Assembly (NCBI GenBank): GCA_040901465.1
Contig: JBBDYN010000055.1
Coordinates: 1-64,000 of the forward strand
Origin: JAUSIF01 sp040901465
GTDB taxonomy: Bacteria > Pseudomonadota > Alphaproteobacteria > Rhizobiales > Xanthobacteraceae
Reading direction: 5' to 3'
DNA: 64,000 bases
The notes under the pieces are model-generated. The model was not told the origin of the DNA, ran no database searches, and was given only the letters and a program-made list of their open reading frames with translations. Within the stretch, counting starts at the first letter, position 1, and each line of letters starts with the position of its first letter. This document shows positions 46,005-55,268 of this stretch, piece after piece. The translations under genes were made by a program, and so were the position numbers.

Positions 46005-48029
46005 ATGGGCCGCGACACCCACGACCGCATGGCGAATGCCATTCGCGCACTCGCCATGGATGCGGTCGAGGCCGCGAAGTCGGGCCACCCCGGCCTGCCC
46101 ATGGGCGCCGCCGACGTGGCGACCGTGTTGTTCACAAGATTCTTGAAGTTCGACCCGGCCGACTCCGCCTGGCCGGACCGGGACCGCTTCGTCCTGTCGG
46201 CCGGCCACGGGTCGATGCTGCTTTACGCGGCACTCTATCTCCTCGGCTACCCGGACATGACGATCGAGGAGATCAAGCGCTTCCGCCAGCTTGGCTCGAA
46301 AACCGCCGGCCACCCCGAATACGGCCATGCCGCCGGCATCGAAACCACGACCGGCCCCCTCGGCCAGGGACTTGGCAATGCGGTCGGCATGGCGCTCGCC
46401 GAGCGGATTCTCGCGGCTCAATTCGGCGAAGAAGTCGTCGATCACTTTACCTACGTCCTCGCCTCCGACGGCGACCTCATGGAGGGCATCAGCCACGAGG
46501 TGATCGCGCTCGCCGGCCACCTGAAGCTCACCAAGCTCATCGTGCTGTTCGACGACAACGGCATCACGATCGACGGCAAGCTCTCGCTTGCGGACTCCAC
46601 GGACCAGGTCGCGCGCGTCAAAGCCTCCGGCTGGAACGCGACCCGGATCGACGGCCACGATCCCGACGCCATCGCCGCCGCGATCAAAGCCGCGCAAACA
46701 TCCGACCGCCCGACGCTGATTGCCTGCCGGACCACGATCGGCTATGGCGCGCCGACAAAAGCCAACAGCGAGAAGGCGCACGGCGCGCCGCTCGGTGCCG
46801 ACGAAATCAAAGGCGCCCGCGAGAAGCTAGGCTGGAATCATCCGCCGTTCGAAATTCCCGTGGACATTCTCGAGATGTGGCGCAAGGCCGGCGCGCGCGG
46901 CAGCGATGCGCGCAAGGCTTGGGCCGAGCGCGTCGCCAAGCTCGGCACGACCGGACGTGCGGAGTTCGAGCGTCGCATGAGCGGCAAGCTCGCGCCCGCG
47001 CTCCCCGCCGCCGTGCGCAAGGTGAAGGAAAACGCCGCGGCCAAGCCCGAGGAGATCGCGACCCGCAAGGCGTCGGAAATCTCGCTCGAGTCGCTCGTCG
47101 AGGCGCTGCCGGAAATGATCGGCGGCTCCGCAGACCTCACCGGCTCCAACAACACGAAAACCAAAAACATGAAGGCGATCGCACCCGGCGACTATTCGGG
47201 GCGGTTCATCCATTACGGCGTGCGCGAGCACGGCATGGCTGCCGCCATGAACGGCATGTCGCTGCATGGCGGCGTGATCCCCTACTCGGGCACGTTCCTC
47301 ACATTCTCCGATTATTGCCGGCCGTCGTTGCGTCTCGCCGCGCTCAAAGGCAAGCGCGTGATCCACGTGATGACGCACGACTCGATCGGCCTCGGCGAGG
47401 ACGGGCCGACGCATCAGCCGGTCGAGCATCTCGCGGCGCTGCGCGCGATCCCGAATTTCTGCGTCTTCCGTCCCGCCGACCTCACCGAGACCGTCGAGTG
47501 CTGGCAGCTGGCGCTGGAGCAGGCGAAAGCGCCGAGCGTGCTGGCGCTCAGCCGCCAGAACTTGCCCGCGCTGCGCTTGCGTTTTGTCGAGGAAAACATG
47601 TGTGCGCGCGGCGCGTATGAGTTGTCGCCCGCCAGCGCCAAGGCCGCAGTGTCGATCTTCGCCACCGGCTCCGAGGTGTCGATCGCGATCGCCGCGCAGG
47701 CCCAACTTGAGAAGAAGGCCGTGCCGACCCGCGTCGTGTCGGTACCGAGCTTCGAAATCTTCCGCGCGCAACCTGCGGCCTATCGCCATTCCGTGATCGG
47801 CACCGCTCCCGCCAATGTCGCGGTCGAAGCGGCGATCCGGCTCGGCTGGGACGAGATCATTGGCACCGACGGCGCCTTCGTCGGCATGAAGGGCTTCGGC
47901 GCGAGCGGCCCCTATAAGGACGTCTACAAGCACTTCGGCATCACCGCCGAGGCGGTGGTCGCCGCGGCGCTCAAAGCGCTCGGCCGCGAACAGACTGCCG
48001 CCGGCGTTAAGGCTGCGCGCCGCTCGTGA
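46005..48029 (+). CDS. tkt: Transketolase
   Basis: The thiamine-diphosphate enzyme moves two-carbon units in the pentose phosphate and Calvin pathways. The 674-residue protein has RMANAIRALAMDAVEAAKSGHPGLPMGAA, the ThDP motif SDGDLMEG at 154-161 and the pyrimidine-binding domain (YHGVREHGMAAAMNG-like segment). The C-terminal domain is present. The ATG at 46005 was chosen because the family starts near this motif; a 16-codon extension is possible. A GC hairpin (CCGCCCC/GGGGCGG, 45914-45933) lies in the leader. Confidence 0.95.
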   Translation: MGRDTHDRMANAIRALAMDAVEAAKSGHPGLPMGAADVATVLFTRFLKFDPADSAWPDRDRFVLSAGHGSMLLYAALYLLGYPDMTIEEIKRFRQLGSKTAGHPEYGHAAGIETTTGPLGQGLGNAVGMALAERILAAQFGEEVVDHFTYVLASDGDLMEGISHEVIALAGHLKLTKLIVLFDDNGITIDGKLSLADSTDQVARVKASGWNATRIDGHDPDAIAAAIKAAQTSDRPTLIACRTTIGYGAPTKANSEKAHGAPLGADEIKGAREKLGWNHPPFEIPVDILEMWRKAGARGSDARKAWAERVAKLGTTGRAEFERRMSGKLAPALPAAVRKVKENAAAKPEEIATRKASEISLESLVEALPEMIGGSADLTGSNNTKTKNMKAIAPGDYSGRFIHYGVREHGMAAAMNGMSLHGGVIPYSGTFLTFSDYCRPSLRLAALKGKRVIHVMTHDSIGLGEDGPTHQPVEHLAALRAIPNFCVFRPADLTETVECWQLALEQAKAPSVLALSRQNLPALRLRFVEENMCARGAYELSPASAKAAVSIFATGSEVSIAIAAQAQLEKKAVPTRVVSVPSFEIFRAQPAAYRHSVIGTAPANVAVEAAIRLGWDEIIGTDGAFVGMKGFGASGPYKDVYKHFGITAEAVVAAALKALGREQTAAGVKAARRS

Positions 48030-48099
48030 GCCGCCGGCACCTGACAGCGCCGTGAGAGCCGTCTAAAAGAGGCGCCCCAAAGAGACGAAAGGAACCAGC

Positions 48100-49107
48100 A
48101 TGGCCGTGCGCGTGGCGATCAACGGGTTCGGACGCATCGGGCGCAATATCCTGCGCGCCATCGTCGAGTCCGGCCGCAAAGACATCGAAGTGGTAGCGGT
48201 GAACGATCTCGCCCCGGTCGAGACGAATGCGCATCTCCTGCGCTTCGATTCCGTGCACGGCCGCTTCCCCGGCGAAGTGAAAGTCTCCGGCGACACGATC
48301 GACGTGGGACGCGGACCGGTCAAGGTCACCGCGATCAAGGACCCGGCCGAGCTTCCGCACAAGGACCTCAAGGTCGACATCGCGCTCGAATGCACCGGCA
48401 TCTTCACGGCGAGAGACAAGGCTGCCGCGCATCTCACGGCCGGCGCCAAGCGCGTGCTGATTTCGGCGCCCGGCGAGAACTCCGACCTCACGGTCGTCTA
48501 CGGCGTCAACCATGACAAGCTCGCGGCATCCCACAAGGTCGTCTCCAACGGATCCTGCACGACCAACTGTCTCGCCGTGGTCGCCAAGGTGATCCATGAC
48601 GCGGTCGGAATCGAAAAAGGGTTCATGACGACGATCCATGCCTATACCAACGATCAGCCCACACAGGATCAATTTCACAAGGATCTGTATCGCGGGCGCG
48701 CGGCGGCGCTTTCGATGATCCCGACGTCGACCGGCGCGGCCAAGGCCATCGGCCTCGTCTTGCCGGAACTGAACGGCAAGCTCGACGGGGTATCGATCCG
48801 TGTACCCACACCGAACGTCTCCGCCATCGACCTGAAGATCGTGTCAAAGAAGCGAGCCTTAAAGGAAGAGATCAACGCTGCCGTCAAGCGCGCGGCCGAG
48901 CAGCAACTAAAGGGCATCCTCGGCTTCACCGAGCAGCCGAACGTTTCGATCGACTTCAATCACGACGCCCATTCGGCGGTCTTCCACATGGACCAGACCA
49001 AAGTGATCGACGGCACGCTCGTCCGCGTCATGGCCTGGTACGACAACGAGTGGGGCTTCTCGAACCGCATGGCCGACACCGCCGTCGTCATGGGCCGGCT
49101 CGGCTGA
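48100..49107 (+). CDS. gap: Glyceraldehyde-3-phosphate dehydrogenase
   Basis: Gap oxidises glyceraldehyde-3-phosphate with phosphate and NAD(P). The 335-residue protein has the NAD-binding start VAINGFGRIGRNILRA, catalytic Cys153 in SCTTNC and His180 (TTIHAYTNDQ), and the standard C-terminal NEWGFSNRM. The AAAGGAA ribosome site is clear. It follows tkt by 70 bases and is followed by a glycolipid-binding-like gene and pgk. Confidence 0.97.
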   Translation: MAVRVAINGFGRIGRNILRAIVESGRKDIEVVAVNDLAPVETNAHLLRFDSVHGRFPGEVKVSGDTIDVGRGPVKVTAIKDPAELPHKDLKVDIALECTGIFTARDKAAAHLTAGAKRVLISAPGENSDLTVVYGVNHDKLAASHKVVSNGSCTTNCLAVVAKVIHDAVGIEKGFMTTIHAYTNDQPTQDQFHKDLYRGRAAALSMIPTSTGAAKAIGLVLPELNGKLDGVSIRVPTPNVSAIDLKIVSKKRALKEEINAAVKRAAEQQLKGILGFTEQPNVSIDFNHDAHSAVFHMDQTKVIDGTLVRVMAWYDNEWGFSNRMADTAVVMGRLG

Positions 49108-49117
49108 CCCCCGGGAC

Positions 49118-49684
49118 ATGGCCTTCCGCGCGCTCAAGTCAAAAACTGTGCGCTGGCGGCCGGCCAAGGGCAGCGGCCTCGAACATCTAGAAGTCCGCGC
49201 CGAGAAAAACGCGATCGTCGCGCGTAGCGTCGTGATCGGCGAATACGAAGGAAAGCCATACGGCGTGCACTATACGGTGACATGCGACAGGCGGTGGACC
49301 GTGCGCAGCCTCGCCATTGCGACGTCCGACGGACGCCAGATCAGCTTCACCTCGGATGGCCGCGGCCGCTGGCGCGACGCCAAGCGCCGCCGGCCCGAGT
49401 TCGACGGTTGCGTCGACATTGATCTCGCCGGCAGCCCATTCACCAATACGTTGCCGATCCGCCGGCTCGGGCTCGATGTCAGGCGTGGGCCGGTCGACTT
49501 CATCATGCTTTGGTTCCCGTTCGACACGTTCGAGCCGTTCGTCGACGGACAGCGCTACACGTGTCTGCGGTCGCGCCGGCTCTATCGCTTCGAGGCACTG
49601 GACGGGAGCTTCGCCGCGAATCTGCCGGTCGACCAGGATGGCTTCGTTCTCGACTATCCGACGCTCTTCAAGCGGGTCCCCTAG
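49118..49684 (+). CDS. Putative glycolipid-binding protein (DUF1089-like)
   Basis: This 188-residue protein has the plan of the putative glycolipid-binding family: an early RWRPAKGSGLEHLEVRAEKNAIVARS segment, VHYTVTCDRRWTVRSL, DGCVDIDLAGSPFTNTLPIRRL, and an ending of YRFEALDGSFAANLPVDQDGFVLDYP. The true function is not known. It lies between gap and pgk, 10 and nine bases from its neighbours, so it belongs to the glycolytic operon. Confidence 0.75.
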   Translation: MAFRALKSKTVRWRPAKGSGLEHLEVRAEKNAIVARSVVIGEYEGKPYGVHYTVTCDRRWTVRSLAIATSDGRQISFTSDGRGRWRDAKRRRPEFDGCVDIDLAGSPFTNTLPIRRLGLDVRRGPVDFIMLWFPFDTFEPFVDGQRYTCLRSRRLYRFEALDGSFAANLPVDQDGFVLDYPTLFKRVP

Positions 49685-49693
49685 AAGGAAGCG

Positions 49694-50887
49694 ATGGCCA
49701 AGTTTCGAACGCTCGACGGGGCCGACCTCGCAGGCAAGCGGGTCCTCATTCGCGTCGATCTCAACGTACCGATGGAAGCCGGCAAGGTAAGCGACGACAC
49801 GCGCCTGCGTGCGTCAGCGCCCACGATCCGCGAGATCGCCGGCAAGGGCGGCAAGGCAATCCTCCTGTCGCATTTCGGCCGGCCCAAGGGCCGCGACGAG
49901 ACGCAGTCGCTCAAGCAGATCGTCCCCGACTTCGCCGAAGTGATCGGCAAGCCCGTCGCCTTCGCGCCGGACTGCATCGGACGTGAAGCCGAGAAGGCGG
50001 TCGCGGCGCTAAAGCCCGGCGACGTTCTCGTACTCGAGAACACACGCTTTCATCCCGGCGAAGAAAAGAACGCGCCGGATTTCGTCGCCGAACTGGCAAA
50101 GTTCGGCGATCTTTACGTCAACGACGCCTTCTCGGTTTCGCACCGCGCGCACGCGTCGACCGAAGGCCTCGCGCACAAGCTTCCCGCCTTCGCCGGCCGC
50201 GCCATGCAGGCCGAACTTGAGGCGCTCACACGCGTCCTGGAAAATCCCGAACGTCCCGTGACGGCGATCATCGGCGGCGCGAAGATTTCCACGAAGCTTG
50301 AGCTCATTGGCAACCTGGTGACGAAAATGAATTTCCTCGTCATCGGCGGCGCCATGGCGAATACGTTTCTGGCGGCCCTCGGAAAGCCGATCGGCAAGTC
50401 GCTGTCGGAAAACGACATGCTCGAAACCGCACGCAAGATCCTGCGAGACGCAGGCGCGAAGGGCTGCGAGATCGTCCTTCCGACGAACGTCGTGGTCGCG
50501 AAAAAATTCGCGGCCCACGTCCCATCGCGTGCGGTGCCGGTCGACCGCGTCGAGCCCGACGACTTGATCCTCGACATCGCGCCGAAGAGCGTCGAAGTGG
50601 TGATCTCCACCCTCGCCCGCTCGAAGACGCTGGTTTGGAACGGGCCGCTCGGCGCCTTCGAACTGGAACCCTTCGACATTGGCACGATCGAGGTGTCCGA
50701 GGCGGCCGCCGAACTCACGGCCGCGGGCAACCTCATCTCGGTTGCAGGCGGCGGCGACACGGTGGCGGCCCTTAACCAGGCGGGTGCGGCGTCCCGCTTT
50801 ACCTATGTATCCACAGCCGGCGGGGCGTTTCTTGAGTGGATCGAGGGCAAGCCGCTTCCGGGGGTCGAGGTGCTGCGGGTAAAATGA
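49694..50887 (+). CDS. pgk: Phosphoglycerate kinase
   Basis: Pgk transfers phosphate between 1,3-bisphosphoglycerate and ADP. The 397-residue protein has GKRVLIRVDLNVPM, the substrate loop SHFGRPKG, the hinge LENTRFHPGEEKN and the C-terminal GGGDTVAALN with the helix-N-terminal glycines. Length and motifs fit. It is nine bases downstream of the DUF1089-like gene. Confidence 0.97.
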   Translation: MAKFRTLDGADLAGKRVLIRVDLNVPMEAGKVSDDTRLRASAPTIREIAGKGGKAILLSHFGRPKGRDETQSLKQIVPDFAEVIGKPVAFAPDCIGREAEKAVAALKPGDVLVLENTRFHPGEEKNAPDFVAELAKFGDLYVNDAFSVSHRAHASTEGLAHKLPAFAGRAMQAELEALTRVLENPERPVTAIIGGAKISTKLELIGNLVTKMNFLVIGGAMANTFLAALGKPIGKSLSENDMLETARKILRDAGAKGCEIVLPTNVVVAKKFAAHVPSRAVPVDRVEPDDLILDIAPKSVEVVISTLARSKTLVWNGPLGAFELEPFDIGTIEVSEAAAELTAAGNLISVAGGGDTVAALNQAGAASRFTYVSTAGGAFLEWIEGKPLPGVEVLRVK

Positions 50888-50960
50888 ACGCCACTGCTTC
50901 GCCCAGGACCGGCGATACGGATTGTCCGGAACGAGCGAAATCGAACGTAAGGAAAGCCCC

Positions 50961-51986
50961 ATGGATCTCGCAGCGCTGAACAATGTGGCCCAGGCGATGG
51001 TCGCGCCCGGCAAGGGCATCCTTGCCGCCGACGAGAGCTCGGGCACCATCAAGAAGCGCTTCGACGCGATCGGCGTAGAGTCCACCGCCGACAACCGGCG
51101 CGACTATCGCGAGCTCCTGTTCCGCTCCACCGAAGCGATGAGGAGCCACATCTCAGGCGTGATCCTCTATGACGAGACGATCCACCAGAACGCGAAGGAC
51201 GGCACGCCGCTGGTGAAACTCATTGCGCAAACCGGTGCGCTGCCCGGCATCAAGGTCGACAAGGGCACGAAGCCGCTTCCGTTCAATCCGAGTGAGGTGG
51301 TCACCGAAGGCTTGGATGGATTGCGCGAGCGGCTGATCGAATATCGCGGCCTCGGCGCGAAATTCGCGAAGTGGCGCGGGGTCTATGACATCGGTCCGCG
51401 CATGCCAAGCTATAGCTGCATCCGCGCAAACGGCCACGGGCTCGCGCGCTACGCCGCGCTCTGCGTCGAGGAAGACATCGTGCCGATCGTCGAACCAGAA
51501 GTCCTGATGGACGGCGATCACGACATCGACACCTGCTACGAGGTCACCGAGTTCGTGCTGAAGGAGACCTTCCAGGAACTTTATTATCAAAAGGTCCCGC
51601 TCGAAGGCATCGTGCTGAAGCCGAACATGGTCGTGCCCGGCAAGAAGAGCGCGAAGCGCGTCTCGATCGAAGAGGTCGCGGAAAAAACCGTGAAGCTCCT
51701 CAAGGCGTGCGTGCCGGCCTCCGTCTCCGGTATCGCGTTCCTGTCGGGTGGACAATCGGACGAGGAGGCGACGGCCCACCTCGACGCCATGAACAAGATC
51801 GGCGGGCTCCCGTGGAAGCTCACCTTCTCCTACGGCCGCGCTTTGCAGGCCGCACCGCAGAGGGCGTGGTCCGGCAGGAGCGATAATATCGCGGCCGCCC
51901 AGCGCGCCTTCGCGCACCGCGCAAGAATGAACGGTCTCGCCTCACTTGGCCAATGGAAGGCGGACCTCGAAAAGAAGGCGGCATAA
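50961..51986 (+). CDS. fba: Fructose-bisphosphate aldolase, class I
   Basis: The enzyme cleaves fructose-1,6-bisphosphate through a lysine Schiff base. The 341-residue protein matches class I aldolases: GKGILAADESSGTIKKRFD near the start, the Schiff-base lysine in GIVLKPNMVVPGKK, and FLSGGQSDEEATAHLDAMN. The AAGGAAAG ribosome site places the start at 50961; an upstream in-frame ATG would add 13 residues. It is 73 bases after pgk, in the same operon. Confidence 0.95.
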   Translation: MDLAALNNVAQAMVAPGKGILAADESSGTIKKRFDAIGVESTADNRRDYRELLFRSTEAMRSHISGVILYDETIHQNAKDGTPLVKLIAQTGALPGIKVDKGTKPLPFNPSEVVTEGLDGLRERLIEYRGLGAKFAKWRGVYDIGPRMPSYSCIRANGHGLARYAALCVEEDIVPIVEPEVLMDGDHDIDTCYEVTEFVLKETFQELYYQKVPLEGIVLKPNMVVPGKKSAKRVSIEEVAEKTVKLLKACVPASVSGIAFLSGGQSDEEATAHLDAMNKIGGLPWKLTFSYGRALQAAPQRAWSGRSDNIAAAQRAFAHRARMNGLASLGQWKADLEKKAA

Positions 51987-52055
51987 TTTCGGCTTGTTCG
52001 CGTTCTTCAGTCGAACCCGCGAGGCATCATGTAGCGTAAAGGATGCGGCAGAACC

Positions 52056-52712
52056 ATGGACGCACGAAGCGAACAGGAAGCAATCAGACCACGCCTTATC
52101 CTGACAACTCCGATCATCGAAGACGCGGCCGCCTTCGCGCCGTCGCTCGCCGCCGCCTGCGGCGCCGCCGACGTCGCCGGGGTCGTTCTCCGCCTCAAGA
52201 CAGCCGGCGACGCCGAGCTTCTTGAAAAAATTCGCGCGCTCGCGCCGGGCGTGCACCGCGTGGGAGCGGCACTTATCCTCGAAGACCTCGTACAGCTCGT
52301 GAACACCGTGAATGCCGATGGCGCTCACATTACAAAAAGCGACGCGCTCGCGGCGGCACGCGGTGCGCTGAAAGGCGACCACATCCTCGGCGCGGGCCGC
52401 CTGGAGAGCCGACATGATGCGATGACCGCGGGCGAGAGTGGCGCGGATTACGTTCTGTTCGGCGAGCCCGACGCCAACGGACGCCGGCCGACCATGCCGT
52501 CCCTCACCGAGCGCGTCACCTGGTGGGCCGAAGTATTCATCATTCCGTGCGTCGCCTACGCGGCACACATCGACGAGATCGCGCCGCTCGTGCGTGCGGG
52601 CGCGGATTTCATCGCACTCGGGGATGAAGTGATCTGGGGTACGGCCGAAGATCCGGCCGCGGCGCTTGCGGCGGCGTCCGTCTATCTTGGAGTCGCGGAG
52701 CGTGTCTCATGA
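52056..52712 (+). CDS. ThiE-like thiamine phosphate synthase, divergent
   Basis: This 218-residue protein has the thiamine-phosphate synthase barrel: RPRLILTTPIIEDAAAFAPSLAAAC, LRLKTAGDAELLEKI, NADGAHITKSDALAAAR, and GADYVLFGEPD. Canonical ThiE has a GxSxHxxxE-type loop; here the corresponding segment reads GAGRLESRHDAMTAGESG, so key positions are altered. It may be a catalytically changed paralogue. It lies 69 bases after fba and overlaps the next gene by four bases, in a carbon-metabolism operon rather than a thiamine one. Confidence 0.75.
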   Translation: MDARSEQEAIRPRLILTTPIIEDAAAFAPSLAAACGAADVAGVVLRLKTAGDAELLEKIRALAPGVHRVGAALILEDLVQLVNTVNADGAHITKSDALAAARGALKGDHILGAGRLESRHDAMTAGESGADYVLFGEPDANGRRPTMPSLTERVTWWAEVFIIPCVAYAAHIDEIAPLVRAGADFIALGDEVIWGTAEDPAAALAAASVYLGVAERVS

Positions 52713-53662
52713 GCGCATGCCGCATCATCGCGCTCGTGGCACTTTGCGCTTCGCTCCTCGTGGGATCGGCCAGCGCGCAAAAGAAAGACACTGCGAAAGA
52801 ACCGCAGCAATCAGTGGCCGACGTCGCCTACGGCGCATTCCAGCAGGGCCATTTCCTGACCGCCTACGCCGAGGCGACGCGCCGCATCGAGGAGCGCAAG
52901 GACCCCAAGGCCATGACGCTCGTGGGCGAATTGCTTGCGAACGGCCTCGGCGTTAAACGCGACGAGAAACGCGCCGCCTATTGGTACGATCTCGCGGCTA
53001 AGGCCGGCGACCGCGAAGCGATTTACGCGCTTGGTCTTCTCCATCTGGAGGGGCGCGGCGTCGAACAGGACCGCGCCGAGGCGGGACGCCGATTCCGTGC
53101 CGCGGCCGAGCGCGGCCATCCGGCCGCCGCCTATAACCTCGCGCTCCTTTATCTGGAGGGCAAAATCTTCCCGCGCGATGTGCTTGCGGCGATCCGCTGG
53201 TTTCGCGTCGGCGCCGAGCAGGACCTTGCCGACGCACAGCACGCGCTCGGCATCCTCTACAAGGAGGGCGACGGCGTGCAGAAGGATGCGACGCAGGCCG
53301 CACGCTGGCTCGAACGCGCCGCCAATCTCGGCCACGTGCCGGCCATGACCGAATTCGCCATCGCCGTGTTCAACGGCGACGGCGCGCAACGCGACGAAAA
53401 GCGCGCGGCGAAGCTGTTCCGCGAGGCGGCGTTGCGCGGCAATCCGGTCGCGCAAAACCGTTACGCGCGTCTGCTCGCCATCGGCCTCGGTCTCGCGCAG
53501 AACTCGGTCGACGCCTGTGCCTGGCACATGCTTGCCCGCGCCCGGACCGTCTCCGACCCGACGCTGGACCGCGTGTGCGATACGCTCGCGCCCGCCGGCA
53601 GGGAGGCCGCCGCGAAGCGCTTAGAGAACTGGCTGAAGGGCGGGACAGAGAACCACACTTGA
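52709..53662 (+). CDS. Secreted SEL1-repeat protein
   Basis: This 317-residue protein has a signal peptide (about 1-24, ASAQ) and a run of SEL1-type repeats (about 65-270) such as GLGVKRDEKRAAYWYDLAAKAG, GRGVEQDRAEAGRRFRAAAERG and GDGVQKDATQAARWLERAANLG. SEL1 proteins act as scaffolds in many pathways; the target is unknown. It overlaps the ThiE-like gene by four bases, so it is co-translated. Confidence 0.88.
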   Translation: MSACRIIALVALCASLLVGSASAQKKDTAKEPQQSVADVAYGAFQQGHFLTAYAEATRRIEERKDPKAMTLVGELLANGLGVKRDEKRAAYWYDLAAKAGDREAIYALGLLHLEGRGVEQDRAEAGRRFRAAAERGHPAAAYNLALLYLEGKIFPRDVLAAIRWFRVGAEQDLADAQHALGILYKEGDGVQKDATQAARWLERAANLGHVPAMTEFAIAVFNGDGAQRDEKRAAKLFREAALRGNPVAQNRYARLLAIGLGLAQNSVDACAWHMLARARTVSDPTLDRVCDTLAPAGREAAAKRLENWLKGGTENHT

Positions 53663-53717
53663 CGCATGCCGGCGCCGGCTGGCACGAGGAACGCGCCCAC
53701 CACACGAGTAACTCCTG

Positions 53718-54281
53718 ATGAAAATCAACGGCAACGAAATCCGGCCTGGCATGGTCATCGAGTATGACGGAGGCCTGTGGGTTGCCGTGAAGTCGATGGC
53801 GGTGAAGCCCGGCAAGGGTCCGGCCTATAACCAGGTCGAGCTCAAGAATCTGATCGACGGCCGCAAGCTCAACAACCGCTTCGGCTCCGACGAGCGCGTC
53901 GAACGCGCGCGGCTCGAACACAAGGACTATCAATACCTCTATCGTCAGGGCGAGAACCTCGTTTTCATGGACATGGACAGCTACGAGCAAATCGAACTGC
54001 ACGAGGACTTCGTCGGCGAGCGCACAGCGTTCCTGCAGGACGGCATGAAGGTGACGTTGGAAATGCACGAGGAACGCCCGATCGGCATCCAGCTGCCGGA
54101 TCAGGTGACGCTGCAGATCGTCGAGGCCGACGCGGTCGTGAAGGGCCAGACCGCCTCATCGTCCTATAAGCCCGCCAAACTCGAGAACGGATTGCGAGTC
54201 ATGGTGCCTCCCTTCATCGGCGCCGGCGAACGGATCGTCGTCGACACGAACGAGGTCACCTACGTTCGCCGCGCGGAATAA
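53718..54281 (+). CDS. efp: Elongation factor P
   Basis: EF-P rescues ribosomes stalled at proline stretches. The 187-residue protein has the KOW-like N-terminal domain with the modifiable lysine K33 (KPGKGPAYNQ), and two S1-like domains ending YVRRAE. The length is standard. It lies 55 bases after the SEL1 gene and is followed by a palindromic repeat. Confidence 0.96.
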   Translation: MKINGNEIRPGMVIEYDGGLWVAVKSMAVKPGKGPAYNQVELKNLIDGRKLNNRFGSDERVERARLEHKDYQYLYRQGENLVFMDMDSYEQIELHEDFVGERTAFLQDGMKVTLEMHEERPIGIQLPDQVTLQIVEADAVVKGQTASSSYKPAKLENGLRVMVPPFIGAGERIVVDTNEVTYVRRAE

Positions 54282-54284
54282 TGT

Positions 54285-54371
54285 CGTCATGCCCGGGCTT
54301 GACCCGGGCATCCATAAGCAGTTCATCGCGGCACAGTCGAATGGATTTCCGGGTCAAGCCCGGCAATGACG
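54285..54371. repeat. Palindromic intergenic repeat, copy 2 (GGGCTTGACCCG type)
   Basis: The left arm CGTCATGCCCGGGCTTGACCC (54285 on) and the right arm GGGTCAAGCCCGGCAATGACG (to 54371) form an imperfect inverted repeat with a variable centre. The arms match the element at 23690-23783. It separates efp from suhB and fills most of that gap. Confidence 0.75.
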
Positions 54372-54395
54372 CATTGATTGAATGGCAACCGCGTA

Positions 54396-55184
54396 ATGAT
54401 CCGCTCCCCCATAATCACCGTAATGGTGCAGGCCGCGCGCAAGGCGGCGCGCGCGCTCGTGCGCGACTTTGGCGAAGTCGAAAACCTTCAGGTCTCGCTG
54501 AAGGGTCCGGCGAATTTCGTATCCGCCGCCGACCGCCGCGCGGAGGAAATTCTCTACGCCGAACTTTCCAAGGCGCGACCCGCCTTCGGCTTCCTGATGG
54601 AAGAGCGCGGCCGCATCCAAGGCAAGGATCCGAATCATCAATGGGTCGTCGATCCGCTCGACGGCACCACGAACTTCCTGCACGGAATTCCGATCTTCGC
54701 GATCTCGATCGCGCTCGTGAAGGACGGCACGCCGATCGCGGGCCTCGTCTTCAATCCCGTCACCGATGAGACGTTCGTCGCCGAACGCGGCAAGGGCGCT
54801 TTTCTCAACGAGCGCAGGCTCCGCGTTGCCGCGCGGCGCGATCTCGACAACTGCGTCGTCTGCTGCGGCATTCCCCATCGCGGCCGCGGCGACCGCGCCC
54901 AGTTCCGCAAGGAACTCGCCGCGGTCCAGGAGCGCGTCGCCGGCCTCCGGCGCACCGGCGCGGCCGCGATCGACCTGGCCTGGGTCGCTGCCGGCCGCTT
55001 CGACGGCTTCTGGGAGCGCAGCCTTTCGCCCTGGGACCTCGCCGCCGGGCTCATCCTCGTGCGCGAAGCCGGCGGCTATGTCACCGATCTCGACGGCGGC
55101 GACGCAGCTCTTGATAAGGGCTCGGTGCTCGCCGGCAATGCGGACATCCACGGGGCGCTCTTGGCCCTGCTGAAATCCGCCTGA
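54396..55184 (+). CDS. suhB: Inositol monophosphatase family protein SuhB
   Basis: This 262-residue protein has the inositol-monophosphatase signatures: a metal-binding glutamate pair at 69-70, DPLDGTTNF at 86-94, and the late WERSLSPWDLAAGLILVREAGG with the third metal Asp. SuhB hydrolyses inositol-1-phosphate and also affects rRNA transcription in E. coli. The start at 54396 is an ATG; a TTG six codons upstream is less likely. It follows efp after the repeat. Confidence 0.92.
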   Translation: MIRSPIITVMVQAARKAARALVRDFGEVENLQVSLKGPANFVSAADRRAEEILYAELSKARPAFGFLMEERGRIQGKDPNHQWVVDPLDGTTNFLHGIPIFAISIALVKDGTPIAGLVFNPVTDETFVAERGKGAFLNERRLRVAARRDLDNCVVCCGIPHRGRGDRAQFRKELAAVQERVAGLRRTGAAAIDLAWVAAGRFDGFWERSLSPWDLAAGLILVREAGGYVTDLDGGDAALDKGSVLAGNADIHGALLALLKSA

Positions 55185-55268
55185 CCTTGCCGTCATTCCG
55201 CCTTTCCCCGGCGGCATTTCATTTCCGCCCGTCTGTGCCATATTCGGCGGGCGCAATAGCGAGGCCCC

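Noticed and set aside
54282..54395. suhB-type RNA motif upstream of suhB
   Set aside because: The gap is almost fully accounted for by the palindromic repeat; I could not match the published motif.
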